Shown: positions 35,301-43,803, counted from the stretch's first letter. The stretch is 64,000 nucleotides of DNA from Mariniflexile fucanivorans (GCF_004341235.1 NZ_SLUP01000003.1:372001-436000), one strand, 5' to 3'. Notes: generated from the sequence alone by a model not told the origin. Numbers and translations: made by a program.

Positions 35301-36442
35301 AACCTATTGATGAAAATTTTGTTTCCATAAGCATTAACGATTCTGGGTATGGAATTTCTGAGAAGGTACTTCCTCAAATATTTGAGCGGTTTTTTCAAAT
35401 TGAAAACAATTATAACCGAGGTACAGGTATTGGGCTTTCACTATCTACAAATTATATAGCCATGCATCATGGGCAATTAATTGTGAGCTCTTTAGAAGGA
35501 AAAGGCTCTGTTTTTTGTATATGCATACCAAAGCATCAAACGGGTACATTAAGCGAAAGTTCTAATAGTTTTCAGGATATAGAAGCTGGAACTGTTTCTT
35601 TTGAAACGTCCAATAATATTAAAACGAATACTTCTTCTGAAGAAGCTTCAAAAAACCAAGAAGCATTGGTACTTGTTGTTGAAGACAACCCTGAATTGTT
35701 GGAGTTTTTATCGAGCAACTTACAAAACCATTTTAGAATAGCAACAGCAAAAAATGGTAAAGAAGCTTACCAACAAACGAACTCGTTGTATCCAGATTTA
35801 ATAATATCGGATATTATGATGCCTGAAATGGATGGTATAGAATTGTGTGCTAAAATTAAAAACGATATAAGAATTAGCCATACACCCGTTATTTTACTAA
35901 CAGCCCTAGACACGGTTAAAGATAGAATAACAGGCATAAATTCTGGTGCAGATGCCTATGTATCAAAACCTTTTGACGAAGCCGTTTTAGTGGCTCAAAT
36001 TCATAATTTATTAAACTCTCGCAAAGCACTTCGCTCCTTATTTTCTTTAAAACAAGAGGTTTGGGAAAGTAATATTGACGTATTGGATTTAGATAAAAAA
36101 TTCCTTGTGAATGCCATTAATGCTGTTGAAAAAAACATGAGCAATGCAGACTTTTCAGTTGAAGATTTAGCCGAAAAACTGCATTTAAGTAGGACACATT
36201 TACATAGAAAACTAACATCGTTAACCGATCAATCTGCCACAGAATTCATAAGAAGCATTCGTTTAAAACATGCTGTAGAACTCATGAAACAAGGTAATTA
36301 CATGGTTAATGAAATTGGTTACGCCGTTGGTTTCAACTCCCATAATTATTTTTCAAAATCGTTTAAAAAACAATATGGAAAAACACCTTCAGAATTTATT
36401 AAAGATAATTTTAGCGATTCAGAAAAAGAAGAATCAAACTGA
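32366..36442 (+). CDS. Hybrid two-component system regulator (HTCS) controlling the PUL
   Basis: This 1358-residue one-protein signalling system begins with a short hydrophobic N-terminus. About 14 Reg_prop beta-propeller repeats (such as VTSIMEDDRGFIWFSTNNGI) form the periplasmic sensor, followed by a Y_Y_Y domain (around 690-765) and a membrane helix near 770-790. The histidine kinase phospho-acceptor is His828 in ISHEFRTP, with an ATPase domain up to about 1060. The receiver is centred on Asp1149 in ISDIMMPEMDG. The C-terminus is an AraC-type helix-turn-helix (SVEDLAEKLHLSRTHLHRKL; NEIGYAVGFNSHNYFSKSFK). Such proteins sense oligosaccharides and activate the adjacent PUL. It is divergent from GH88, with a candidate operator in the gap. 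Confidence 0.95.
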   Translation: MTKCYFYAIQFNLLSFLTNGSNDPYISINKVTPDGGVAYSQVTSIMEDDRGFIWFSTNNGIFSYNSIKIKRYSHLQNNASTLSTNRINKLYKDNKGRMWVATENGLCSYNSDSDNFKRYTIKDQFDNFIGKNITSLFQDQKNAFWFSDENGFGILSPEKNRAFYKVIDNKTARVSCLTIDDKGTIWVFYNDGDIYYLPKGSNTFQFLTKGLRNLARSVLIDKNLIWIGYETRGLLCINMLNGEILHHFNSENTAEHLKIPSNQVRSLLKDEKGRIWAATYKGIALIDNFKVSHIIDQQKYSELPNHSIWSLYKDSHKNIWIGSWMGGLAFHSDYNNSFIRYNQSTTKRTLNANIVSSFTKIPHSDSILIGLDDGGLNSFNPKTNIFTTKPINYNGKLIESVKSLAYDKNETLWVGTYGYGILFQKKGETGFDRLNVPFETGFQALDILPTDAGIWVSDYPLGVFFYHFKSKKTTRFQNTPLNINSLSNNYVHHIIEDKHENIWFATENGLNQLKKDTSEFIHYFHNKNNSEGISNNNIYCIHEDNAGFLWLGTNGTGLYKFNPKTEVFENFTIKDGLSGNEVFSILEDSNKNLWLTTENGLCKFNKQTNVAQSYITNNSLQNDLFYPISALKSTNGDLFFGGSNGLIRFSPSRIIKNPIPPKATITKIYVNNKELSFNKNEPIKLHHTQNFIGFQFTSNNYINPKKNVFKYRLLGFSDQWIDTDFNGKANFTNIPPNNYIFEVKTANNDGVWNETSTKIIIDIIPPVWQRWYAYLAYALIFIASVYFFRKQVINRQKLKSEIKMEKIHRENEEQLHQMKLQFFTNISHEFRTPLTLIQGPVNRLLKTPLDTEATSKQLLLIKNNTDRLLRLINQFLDFRRADSGKLKLVPIKADVISFCKNVFNCFEEHANQRGFHFQFTSDLPVLKMDFDTDKLDKVLVNMLSNAFKYSADNGTITLTIKNNEKPNFNPNCNVYTVGEPIDENFVSISINDSGYGISEKVLPQIFERFFQIENNYNRGTGIGLSLSTNYIAMHHGQLIVSSLEGKGSVFCICIPKHQTGTLSESSNSFQDIEAGTVSFETSNNIKTNTSSEEASKNQEALVLVVEDNPELLEFLSSNLQNHFRIATAKNGKEAYQQTNSLYPDLIISDIMMPEMDGIELCAKIKNDIRISHTPVILLTALDTVKDRITGINSGADAYVSKPFDEAVLVAQIHNLLNSRKALRSLFSLKQEVWESNIDVLDLDKKFLVNAINAVEKNMSNADFSVEDLAEKLHLSRTHLHRKLTSLTDQSATEFIRSIRLKHAVELMKQGNYMVNEIGYAVGFNSHNYFSKSFKKQYGKTPSEFIKDNFSDSEKEESN

Positions 36443-36467
36443 AAGCAATTAATTTCCAAAAAACAGA

Positions 36468-36605
36468 AAGAAGCTGTATGAAAACTCAAAATAAGTCGTC
36501 ATTACGAACGTAGTGAAGTAATCTGTTTGTCGGTTTTCAACAACTTAAAGATTGCTTCGTTCCTCGCAATGACGTAAAAAAGCACTTTTCATACAGCCTC
36601 TTTTA
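36468..36605. repeat. Palindromic intergenic repeat element (about 140 bp)
   Basis: The outer arms AAGAAGCTGTATGAAAA (from 36468) and TTTTCATACAGCCTCTTT (ending 36604) are inverted copies. Inside lie a second inverted pair: CGTCATTACGAACGTAGTG (from 36497) and the reverse-type CGTTCCTCGCAATGACG (ending 36574). The CGTCATTGCGAG...GAAGCAATCT type of sequence is a common dispersed repeat in Bacteroidota genomes. It sits between convergent genes and can act as a bidirectional terminator. Confidence 0.8.
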
Positions 36606-36617
36606 AAAGAAACTTAA

Positions 36618-38417
36618 TTAGTTCTCATGGTAATACTTTTGTAAGGTGTAAAATGCTTTTTTAGGAATGCCTTTCTCTGAGATAAGTCCTTTTCTATTAA
36701 AATCATTTTGAATACGTCTTAAATGTCTTCTATGCGATTTAAAATCAATCAAAATCCATGGTGACAATCCTGCAAGAAACTCTATATTTTTCATCATTTC
36801 AATGTTGTTCTTATAAACATCATCTTGGTATTCTTCGGTCCATCTTTCATTCTCGTCGCCGTGTAAACCCTGTAATGCCCCAGCGCCTACTTCACTCATA
36901 ATCATAGGTTTATTATATTTACTAGCCCATTCCCAACCTGCACAAGATTCTGGCGAACCACCATACCATCCGCAATAGCTATTCACACCAATAACATCCA
37001 CATTTTCAGCTAAACCATCTTCAATAACACGTTGGTTTGCTTTTCCTTTTTGGGTATCTAAAGCTGCTGTTACTAAGCGTGTATTATCTAAAGCTCTTAC
37101 TTTTTTAGTCAATTTACTTAAAAACTCATTTCTAGAGGCGCTTTCTGGTGTTTCATTTGCAACAGACCAAAGGATGATTCCTGCACGATTTTTATCGCGT
37201 GATATCATTTCTGTTAATTGGTTTTCTGCATTGGCATAAGTATCTGGGTTCTCAAACAAGACCGTCCAATACACAGGTATTTCAGACCAGATTAAAAATC
37301 CCATTTTTTCAGCTTCTTTCACCATAATTTCGCTATGTGGATAATGTGCTAAACGAATGAAATTACAACCTAATTCCTTTGCCCAATTAAGTAAAACCAA
37401 ACATTCTTCTTTTGTAGTAACACGCCCCGAATTGAACGGTGCTTCTTCATGAATGCTAATCCCTTTTAAAAATATAGGTTTATCATTTAAAAGTATTTTA
37501 CTACCATTAGTTTTAATGGTTCTAAACCCTATATCATCTTTAACAACATGCTTATCAAAAACAATATTTACAGGATATAATTTTGGGTTTTTAGGCTCCC
37601 AAAGTTCTGGATTTGCTTTTGTTTTAAAAACTGCAAGACCGTTATTTATTTTAGCTTTTACTTTAACCTTTAGCGCATCGATATTTATATTAACAATAGC
37701 CTCTTGCTTTGCGTTAGCTACTTTTACCCAACCTTCAATATACTTGGCATCATCTTTAGATAAACCAATGGCATAATCTTGAATGTACTCTTTTGGCGTT
37801 GAAACCAAATGAACTGAACGGGTAATTCCGCCATAGTTCCACCAATCGGTATTTATAGTTGGTATAGCTTCTCTTTTTCTTTTGTTATCGACTTTAACTA
37901 TTAAAAAATTATCTTTTTCTTTTAACTTACCGGTAACATCAAACTGAAAAGGTGTAAAACCACCAATATGTTCGCCCAATTTTTCACCATTTAAATATAC
38001 TATGGCTTCATAATTTACCGCTTCGAAATAAAGAAATGTGTTTTTGTTGGTTTCTGGCACAAAATCAAAAGAACGTTTGTACCATATGGTGCCCTCGTAA
38101 TAATATAATTTTTCCATTTGCGAATTCCAATCGCCAGGAACTGTTAATTGGTAATCTGTATCGAAATCATATTCTATCAAATCGGATGGTTTTTCCATTT
38201 TCTTGTTAGAGAAAAAGCCATCGTCTCTTGGCATCCATCGGTGGTTGTAGTAGCCATTTTCTAAGGGATCTATAATAATTTGCCAAACACCATCTAAACT
38301 TTGTTTTTGTTGCGAATGGATGTTCTGCAAAGTAGCGTTATGGTTTTCTTGTGCCTCGTTTAAAAAACTCAAAAGACAACATACCATAACAATCAAAAAA
38401 TGCTTTTTTCTAATCAT
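36618..38417 (-). CDS. GH2 glycoside hydrolase, probable beta-glucuronidase
   Basis: This 599-residue secreted enzyme (signal peptide residues 6-22) has the GH2 jelly-roll, immunoglobulin-like and TIM-barrel order. The acid/base is Glu422 in WSVANETPES and the nucleophile Glu509 in IMSEVGAGALQGLH, followed by ERWTEEYQ as in E. coli GusA. Near the C-terminus FNRKG (Asn574-Lys576) supplies the N-x-K motif that recognises the glucuronate carboxylate. This makes beta-glucuronidase the best call over galactosidase. It would trim glucuronic acid from oligosaccharides made by the PUL enzymes. It has its own promoter with the same -7 box and candidate regulator site as the GH88 operon, so it should be co-regulated. 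Confidence 0.88.
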   Translation of the reverse strand: MIRKKHFLIVMVCCLLSFLNEAQENHNATLQNIHSQQKQSLDGVWQIIIDPLENGYYNHRWMPRDDGFFSNKKMEKPSDLIEYDFDTDYQLTVPGDWNSQMEKLYYYEGTIWYKRSFDFVPETNKNTFLYFEAVNYEAIVYLNGEKLGEHIGGFTPFQFDVTGKLKEKDNFLIVKVDNKRKREAIPTINTDWWNYGGITRSVHLVSTPKEYIQDYAIGLSKDDAKYIEGWVKVANAKQEAIVNINIDALKVKVKAKINNGLAVFKTKANPELWEPKNPKLYPVNIVFDKHVVKDDIGFRTIKTNGSKILLNDKPIFLKGISIHEEAPFNSGRVTTKEECLVLLNWAKELGCNFIRLAHYPHSEIMVKEAEKMGFLIWSEIPVYWTVLFENPDTYANAENQLTEMISRDKNRAGIILWSVANETPESASRNEFLSKLTKKVRALDNTRLVTAALDTQKGKANQRVIEDGLAENVDVIGVNSYCGWYGGSPESCAGWEWASKYNKPMIMSEVGAGALQGLHGDENERWTEEYQDDVYKNNIEMMKNIEFLAGLSPWILIDFKSHRRHLRRIQNDFNRKGLISEKGIPKKAFYTLQKYYHEN

Positions 38418-38442
38418 TTTGAATATAAATTTAATTGTATTT

Positions 38443-38450
38443 CAAATTTA
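38443..38450 (-). promoter_or_regulatory. -7 element of the GH2 promoter
   Basis: The coding strand reads TAAATTTG, identical to the GH88 -7 box, 25 bp before the GH2 start codon. The shared 29-bp element starts 69 bp upstream, against 70 bp at GH88. Confidence 0.6.
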
Positions 38451-38518
38451 CAAGACAATAACCCAATAAACTAGTGCTAATATTACTAGTTTATAGCATT
38501 ATTGTTACATGCTTGTTA

Positions 38519-38547
38519 TTATGTACCAATAAACAACATATGTGCTA
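38519..38547 (-). promoter_or_regulatory. Candidate hybrid-regulator operator, copy 2
   Basis: This is the partner of 32269-32297: 26 of 29 positions agree, with the same orientation relative to the regulated gene. It lies 102 bp before the GH2 start. No third copy was found in the intergenic regions I read, including that before the second susC. Confidence 0.75.
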
Positions 38548-38587
38548 AGTGAAGCGTATAGCCTGCAAGCATACTAAGTATAAAAAA

Positions 38588-38634
38588 AAATCAATCATAA
38601 TATTTTTATTAAGTAAAAATATTATGATTGATTT
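38588..38634 (-). terminator. Long hairpin terminator (second of a pair)
   Basis: Perfect 21-bp arms (38588-38608 and 38614-38634; arm core ATCAATCATAATATT) surround a 5-base loop. Nine T residues follow on the minus strand. It lies 226 bp past the second susD and just before the GH2 promoter region. It would stop read-through into GH2. Confidence 0.75.
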
Positions 38635-38642
38635 AAAACAAA

Positions 38643-38680
38643 AAAAATTACTGACCTAAAGATTTAGACCAGTAATTTTT
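38643..38680 (-). terminator. Terminator of the second susCD operon (first of a pair)
   Basis: AAAAATTACTG (38643-38653) pairs with CAGTAATTTTT (38670-38680), with a further weak inner pairing. The minus strand continues into a T run. It lies 180 bp after the susD stop codon. Confidence 0.75.
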
Positions 38681-38697
38681 AAACAAACTAAACTAAC

Positions 38698-38709
38698 TCA
38701 AACGTTTGA
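38698..38709. promoter_or_regulatory. Palindrome TCAAACGTTTGA in 3' region of second susCD operon
   Basis: This perfect 12-bp palindrome shares the AAACGTTT core of the LacI operators at 9765 and 9856, with different flanks. It lies downstream of susD, not at a promoter, so a regulatory role is doubtful. Confidence 0.25.
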
Positions 38710-38859
38710 TATCTACATATCGAAATAATGTGAATATAATTTTTATATACTATATTGGATACTTAGTAGTTTTAGCTTCGGGTTTACTAGATAAGAGAAT
38801 TAAGTAAACCCGAAGAAAACTATATTTTTAAAACACTTTAAAAATTAATAATTAGACTT

Positions 38860-40377
38860 TTACAACCCTAATTTAGGATTGTTAATTACCTCATTTGCAG
38901 GTATTGCGATTAAGTAGTTTGCATCGGTAAAAGTTTTAGCTCCTTCTAATCCAGAAGCACTAAATACTGTTGTCCCCAATTTTCTTCTAACAATATCGTA
39001 CCATCTTTTTTGCTCAAAAGCGAGTTCCAATCTACGTTCTTCTAAAATCATGGTTCTAAAATCTGTCTGGCTTAAGCCAGAAACGTTTGCAGGTACAAGA
39101 CTTGGCACACTTCCAACTGCTCCATCTCTAGCTCTTTTTCTTACTTGATTTACATAACCATCTGCTTCTGTAGTTCCAGGAGTTACTTCATTCAATGCTT
39201 CTGCAGCAATTAATAATACCTCAGCATAACGTATCATTGCGTATTTAGTACTAGATGCTCTACCTTCTGCACCTGGTGTTGCTCCCCTGAAACGTGTGTA
39301 TTTTGCAATATATGGTTGATTTTTATTTCTACTATCAGCAGCAAAAAAACCAGTATAAGGTGTATCAGGAGCTGTAACAGAGCCAAACTTTGCGGTAGCA
39401 TTAAAACTAACTGCTCTTCTATAATCTAAAGGATCCCAATCCGTATATACTTTAAGCGCTGGCACCATTACAGCCCAACCTTCTTGAGTACTACCAAATT
39501 GAAGGTCTTTTCTTATACCTGTAAGTGGCACTAGATAATCAGTACTATAATTTCCTAGAGAACTATCCCCAGTATAATCTAATATAAATATGGGTTCCTT
39601 AGTTACTATATCAGCATTAAATAAATTTTGAAAATCTGGTTCTAAATCAATGTCATAATCTCCTTTTTTACCAATAAAGTCTTTAGCTTCTGCATACGCA
39701 TTTGGATAATCTCCCATTGTTAAATATGTTGATGCTAAAAAAGCACTCGCCGCTGACTTAGCAGGAATAGACTTATTTGTTTGTGTATTTGGCAACCACT
39801 CTTTGGCAAATTTTAAATCTGCAATAATGTTTGCATATACATCGGCAACTGGAGTCTTGCTAACGTTACTTGCTTCTTGTACATTATCTATTGGTGCATC
39901 AAAATAAGGAATAGCTCCAAATTGTTGAACCAAATGAAAATATGTAAATGCTCTTGCAAAATACGCTTGTGCTATAATTGGGTTTTTAACAGCAGCTTCC
40001 TCATTTAACTGATCTGCTCCAGCAATAGCCTGATTTGCAGAGGCTATAATTTGATACATTATTTTCCAACCTTGGTATGTTTGGTCATTAGTTGCTGCAT
40101 CAGTTAGTGAGTTATGATCTCTTCTATCAAGCGAAGTATTGGGGTCTGAAATTTCTACCATGTCACTACGTAACATAAGTGTCATACCCGTTTCTCTTGT
40201 TAAAAAATATCTGTTATGCATATAAGCAAACGCACCCTGTACTGCTATCTGTACTTTATCTAAAGAAGTGAAATAAGATTCAGGAGCCAATATCCCTACG
40301 GGTTCTTCTTCTAAATCTGAACATCCAAATATTGATAATCCTCCTATCAATAAAAATAAATATTTATATTTTTTCAT
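38860..40377 (-). CDS. susD: SusD-family surface glycan-binding lipoprotein (second PUL)
   Basis: This 505-residue lipoprotein (lipobox LSIFGC, Cys19) has the RagB/SusD pattern: QAYFARAFTYFHLVQQFGAIPYFD near 150, SAASAFLASTYLTMGDYPNAY in the middle, and MILEERRLELAFEQKRWYDIVRR in the C-terminal domain. The mature end ANEVINNPKLGL is typical. It is clearly diverged from the first SusD (543 residues), so it probably binds a different glycan or a different size class. It follows its susC partner by 13 bp. Confidence 0.94.
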   Translation of the reverse strand: MKKYKYLFLLIGGLSIFGCSDLEEEPVGILAPESYFTSLDKVQIAVQGAFAYMHNRYFLTRETGMTLMLRSDMVEISDPNTSLDRRDHNSLTDAATNDQTYQGWKIMYQIIASANQAIAGADQLNEEAAVKNPIIAQAYFARAFTYFHLVQQFGAIPYFDAPIDNVQEASNVSKTPVADVYANIIADLKFAKEWLPNTQTNKSIPAKSAASAFLASTYLTMGDYPNAYAEAKDFIGKKGDYDIDLEPDFQNLFNADIVTKEPIFILDYTGDSSLGNYSTDYLVPLTGIRKDLQFGSTQEGWAVMVPALKVYTDWDPLDYRRAVSFNATAKFGSVTAPDTPYTGFFAADSRNKNQPYIAKYTRFRGATPGAEGRASSTKYAMIRYAEVLLIAAEALNEVTPGTTEADGYVNQVRKRARDGAVGSVPSLVPANVSGLSQTDFRTMILEERRLELAFEQKRWYDIVRRKLGTTVFSASGLEGAKTFTDANYLIAIPANEVINNPKLGL

Positions 40378-40390
40378 AATCTGTTTTTTT

Positions 40391-43300
40391 TTAAAATTTT
40401 AAATTAAGGCTAAAATTAACCGCTCTAATTGTTGGATAATTTCCAAAATCGAAGCCTTGAGTTGTATTACCCGTTGAACTACTCGAACTATCTGCAAAGT
40501 AATTAACTTCAGGATCTAAACCAGAGTAATTTGTAAACGTTAATAAATTCTGTGCACTAACTGTTATTCTAACGCTGCTCATACCGAACTTTTCTGTAAT
40601 AGCTTCAGGTAAATTATACCCTAACGCTATATTTTTTAATCTAATATAACTACCATCTTCGATAAAACGAGACGACAAATCTCTTCTATTTGCAATACGA
40701 GGAATGTTTGAGCTTGTATTTGTTGGTGTCCATGCGTTTAAAACATCTTTAGAAGCGTTTGAATCACCATTATACAACTGTACATTTGTTAGATTAAAAA
40801 TCTCACCACCTTGAGAACCTTGAAAAAAGATACTCAAATCAAAGTTTTTGTATGTAAAACTATTAGTTATACCAAAAGTATAATCTGGATTAGGATCTCC
40901 TAGTATTTTTCTATCATCTGAAGTAATTACACCACTTTCATCTACATCTGTATACAATGGATCTCCAGCTACAGCTCCTGCTAAAGTAGCTGTACCTACT
41001 GGTAAAGTACTGCCTTGCCAAACGCCACGAGACTCAAAACCATAAAAGACACCTGCAGCTTCTCCTTCTCTTAAAATATGTGTATCCTGTCTACTAAAAT
41101 AACTAGGGGATGCATCTAATAATATATCTTTACCGTTAAGTAAGGTAATTATTTCATTTTTATTGGTAGCCCAGTTAAAATCTGTTGTCCAACTGAAATT
41201 TTCATTATATATATTTTTAGTATTTAAATTAATTTCAAATCCTTTATTATTAACCTCACCAACATTTCTTAAACTAGCTGCTGTAAGAAAACCTAAATAT
41301 ACTGGTTGGCTTGTATCTGCTATTATAAGGTCTTTCGTATCAATATTATAATAATCTAAAGAAAGAGAAATTTTATTATTCAACATACCTAAATCTAAAC
41401 CTATATTAGTTTGATAAGAGGTTTCCCATTTTAAATCTGCATTAGCAGCTTGATTTGGCACAACAGCACTTACTATATCGCCTCCGTACATACCACTAAT
41501 ATTATCAAAACTAGCTAATGACTGATAAGCTGAAATTGCTTGGTTTCCTGTTAGACCATAACTGGCTCTTAATTTCAAATTTGAAATTTTGTCATTACCT
41601 TTTAAAAAGTTTTCATTTGATATTTTCCAACCTATAGCACCAGAAGGAAAAATAGCGTATTTTTCATTTTTAGCAAAGTTAGATGACCCATCTCTTCTTA
41701 CGGTAGCTGTTAATAAATATTTATCATCATAATCGTAATTCATTCTTCCGAATTGAGATTGAATCTCTTGTTCTGTTAAAGATGAAGTAGGAATTAAAGT
41801 AACATTACTACCCGATAAGTTATAGAAAGAAAAATCATCATCAATAAAGTCTTGAGCTCCTGCTCCAAATCTAAATGTTTTATTTTTTTGGTATGAATAC
41901 CCTGCTAACAATGTTAAAGCACCTTTTCCAATTTCTGCATTATACGTCAAGTAATTTTCACTTAATAACGTTGTAGATCTTCTATTATTAATTTCAGCAG
42001 TTCCTCCTTTACCTCCATCATTAGCAAGTAATGTTGATGGAACATAAGTACCAATTGTTTCATTAACAGAACTAAAACCAAATGTAGTTTTAAAAGCAAG
42101 ATTTTCTAAAATATCATAATTTGCATACAAGTTTGTTCTATAATTGTCTGTTTTAGTTTCATTTACACGTTCAGTAGCAACAGCATATGGATTATCAACA
42201 TTTTCTCCTATTGAATTTGTTGTATTTTTTCCAGTTAATGGATCTTTTATTCCTCTATCAGGCGTAAACCTAAACATTAATGAAATTACATCATCACCAC
42301 CACCATTTGCTGAATCTCCACTTGATTGTGTAGACACTCCATTTTTTGCACCTATACTTCCAAAAAGATTCATCCCTAATTTTAACTTATCTGTTACTTG
42401 CGCATCAATATTTGACAAGAACGTTAGTTTTTCAAAATCAGAATTTATAATGATACCATCTTGTTTAAAATAATTAGCAGAAGCATAAAAATTTATGTTA
42501 TCACTTCCTCCAGAAAAAGAAAATTGATGATTTGCAGTACTTCCTGTTCTATACAATAAGTCTTGCCAATCTGTATCTCCTGAGCCTTGAACATAACCAG
42601 GATTTCCTGCTATAGTTTGTTGATAATTTGCAAATTCATCTGCATTTAATAAATCTAATTTATTTGCAGTATTTTGAACAGAATAACTAGTATTTAACTC
42701 AACAGATAATTTACCACTTTTACCTTTTTTGGTAGTTACCATAACAACACCATTTGAACCTCTAGAACCATATATAGCAGTTGCAGATGCATCTTTTAAC
42801 ACCTCCATAGATTCGATATCATTTGCTTGTGGCATACTTGCACCCACAAAACCATCTACTACAATAAGTGGATCACTACTTGCATTAATAGATGTATTAC
42901 CTCTAATTTTTATACTAATAGGAGCTCCAGGCTCACCACCATTATTAGATTGTACCACCACACCAGCTGCACGTCCTTGAAGTGCTTGAGTTGCATCTCC
43001 CAATGGAAAAGCAGCTAACTCTTCAGATTTTACCGAAGATACAGCTCCTGTAATATCACTCTTTTTACGAGCTCCATAACCTACCACAACAACCTCGTCA
43101 AGTTGACTTGCATCTTCAGCTAACGAAATATTTATTTTCTTTTGACCTGTAACAGTGACTGTTTGGGAAATATATCCCAAGAAAGAAAATTTAATTTTTT
43201 CACCAGCTTTGACTTCTAACTCATAGTTTCCATCAAAATCTGTAGCAGCTCCTCTAGAAGTATTTGCTACAATTACATTCACACCCGGAATAGGAACATT

Positions 43301-43405
43301 ATTTTGGTCCGATACAATACCTGACAACAAGTACTTATCCTGTGCAAATAATGAAATATTGTAAAACAATATTCCAATTAAAATTAGTTTAGTTTTTAAA
43401 TTCAT
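40391..43405 (-). CDS. susC: SusC-family TonB-dependent transporter (second PUL)
   Basis: This 1004-residue outer-membrane transporter has a signal peptide (LIGILFYNISLFAQ) and a carboxypeptidase-regulatory-like domain (LSGIVSDQNNVPIPGVNVIV). The DEVVVVGYGARKKSDITGAV plug start and IESMEVLKDASATAIYGSRG are followed by a long beta-barrel. It takes up oligosaccharides using TonB energy. It forms an operon with susD (13 bp). The leader upstream carries three 13-bp repeats next to a TATATTTG -7 box, unlike the regulator-linked promoter of the first PUL, so the two transporters are probably controlled separately. Confidence 0.95.
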   Translation of the reverse strand: MNLKTKLILIGILFYNISLFAQDKYLLSGIVSDQNNVPIPGVNVIVANTSRGAATDFDGNYELEVKAGEKIKFSFLGYISQTVTVTGQKKINISLAEDASQLDEVVVVGYGARKKSDITGAVSSVKSEELAAFPLGDATQALQGRAAGVVVQSNNGGEPGAPISIKIRGNTSINASSDPLIVVDGFVGASMPQANDIESMEVLKDASATAIYGSRGSNGVVMVTTKKGKSGKLSVELNTSYSVQNTANKLDLLNADEFANYQQTIAGNPGYVQGSGDTDWQDLLYRTGSTANHQFSFSGGSDNINFYASANYFKQDGIIINSDFEKLTFLSNIDAQVTDKLKLGMNLFGSIGAKNGVSTQSSGDSANGGGDDVISLMFRFTPDRGIKDPLTGKNTTNSIGENVDNPYAVATERVNETKTDNYRTNLYANYDILENLAFKTTFGFSSVNETIGTYVPSTLLANDGGKGGTAEINNRRSTTLLSENYLTYNAEIGKGALTLLAGYSYQKNKTFRFGAGAQDFIDDDFSFYNLSGSNVTLIPTSSLTEQEIQSQFGRMNYDYDDKYLLTATVRRDGSSNFAKNEKYAIFPSGAIGWKISNENFLKGNDKISNLKLRASYGLTGNQAISAYQSLASFDNISGMYGGDIVSAVVPNQAANADLKWETSYQTNIGLDLGMLNNKISLSLDYYNIDTKDLIIADTSQPVYLGFLTAASLRNVGEVNNKGFEINLNTKNIYNENFSWTTDFNWATNKNEIITLLNGKDILLDASPSYFSRQDTHILREGEAAGVFYGFESRGVWQGSTLPVGTATLAGAVAGDPLYTDVDESGVITSDDRKILGDPNPDYTFGITNSFTYKNFDLSIFFQGSQGGEIFNLTNVQLYNGDSNASKDVLNAWTPTNTSSNIPRIANRRDLSSRFIEDGSYIRLKNIALGYNLPEAITEKFGMSSVRITVSAQNLLTFTNYSGLDPEVNYFADSSSSSTGNTTQGFDFGNYPTIRAVNFSLNLKF

Positions 43406-43460
43406 TTGTCATTCATTTTAGTTAATTAATGTACTTTTTAATTATTACTTGTGGTAAACC

Positions 43461-43499
43461 AATCTGGTTTCCTAAACTGGTTTACCAAACTGGTCTGCC
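43461..43499. promoter_or_regulatory. Three tandem 13-bp repeats upstream of second susC
   Basis: Adjacent copies read AATCTGGTTTCCT (43461-43473), AAACTGGTTTACC (43474-43486) and AAACTGGTCTGCC (43487-43499). In addition TGGTAAACCA (43452-43461) and TGGTTTACCA (43478-43487) are an inverted pair. The repeats end exactly at the candidate -7 box, so they lie around the transcription start, as a repressor operator would. Confidence 0.75.
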
Positions 43500-43506
43500 A
43501 AATATA
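43499..43506 (-). promoter_or_regulatory. -7 element of the second susC promoter
   Basis: The coding strand reads TATATTTG, a full match to TAnnTTTG, 94 bp before the start codon. No clear -33 TTG was found at the usual distance. Confidence 0.5.
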
Positions 43507-43678
43507 TGTTATTTTTATGTTAAATCCCGTATAAAAAGCAAAAAAATTAAATACAACCCTAAAAATTTGACGATTTGATAAAAAACAGATGAATTACGAC
43601 CTATTACAAGTTAAGCTATCGGATAAGTTAAGCTCTTTTGAAAATATTTTTACCTGTTTAAAACTTTTAAAAACCAAA

Positions 43679-43710
43679 AAAACCTGTTAATCAAACAATT
43701 AACAGGTTTT
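43679..43710. terminator. Terminator of the symporter gene
   Basis: Perfect 13-bp arms (AAAACCTGTTAAT and ATTAACAGGTTTT) surround the loop CAAACA. On the minus strand it is followed by further T residues. It lies 94 bp after the symporter stop codon. The arm core is nearly the same as in the hairpin at 717-750. Confidence 0.75.
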
Positions 43711-43803
43711 CAAAATGAATTGACAGGTTCTTGTGTCGTTATGGTTTAAAAGAAGATATTATAGTACCAATCTCAAAATAATATACAAGATATTTTTTTC
43801 GAT

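Noticed and set aside
38698-38709. AAACGTTT palindrome as a third LacI operator
   Set aside because: Flanks differ from the two kdg operators and it lies in a 3' region, away from a promoter.
43461-43499. Tandem repeats as a CRISPR array or iterons
   Set aside because: Only three 13-bp units without spacers, located in a susC promoter.
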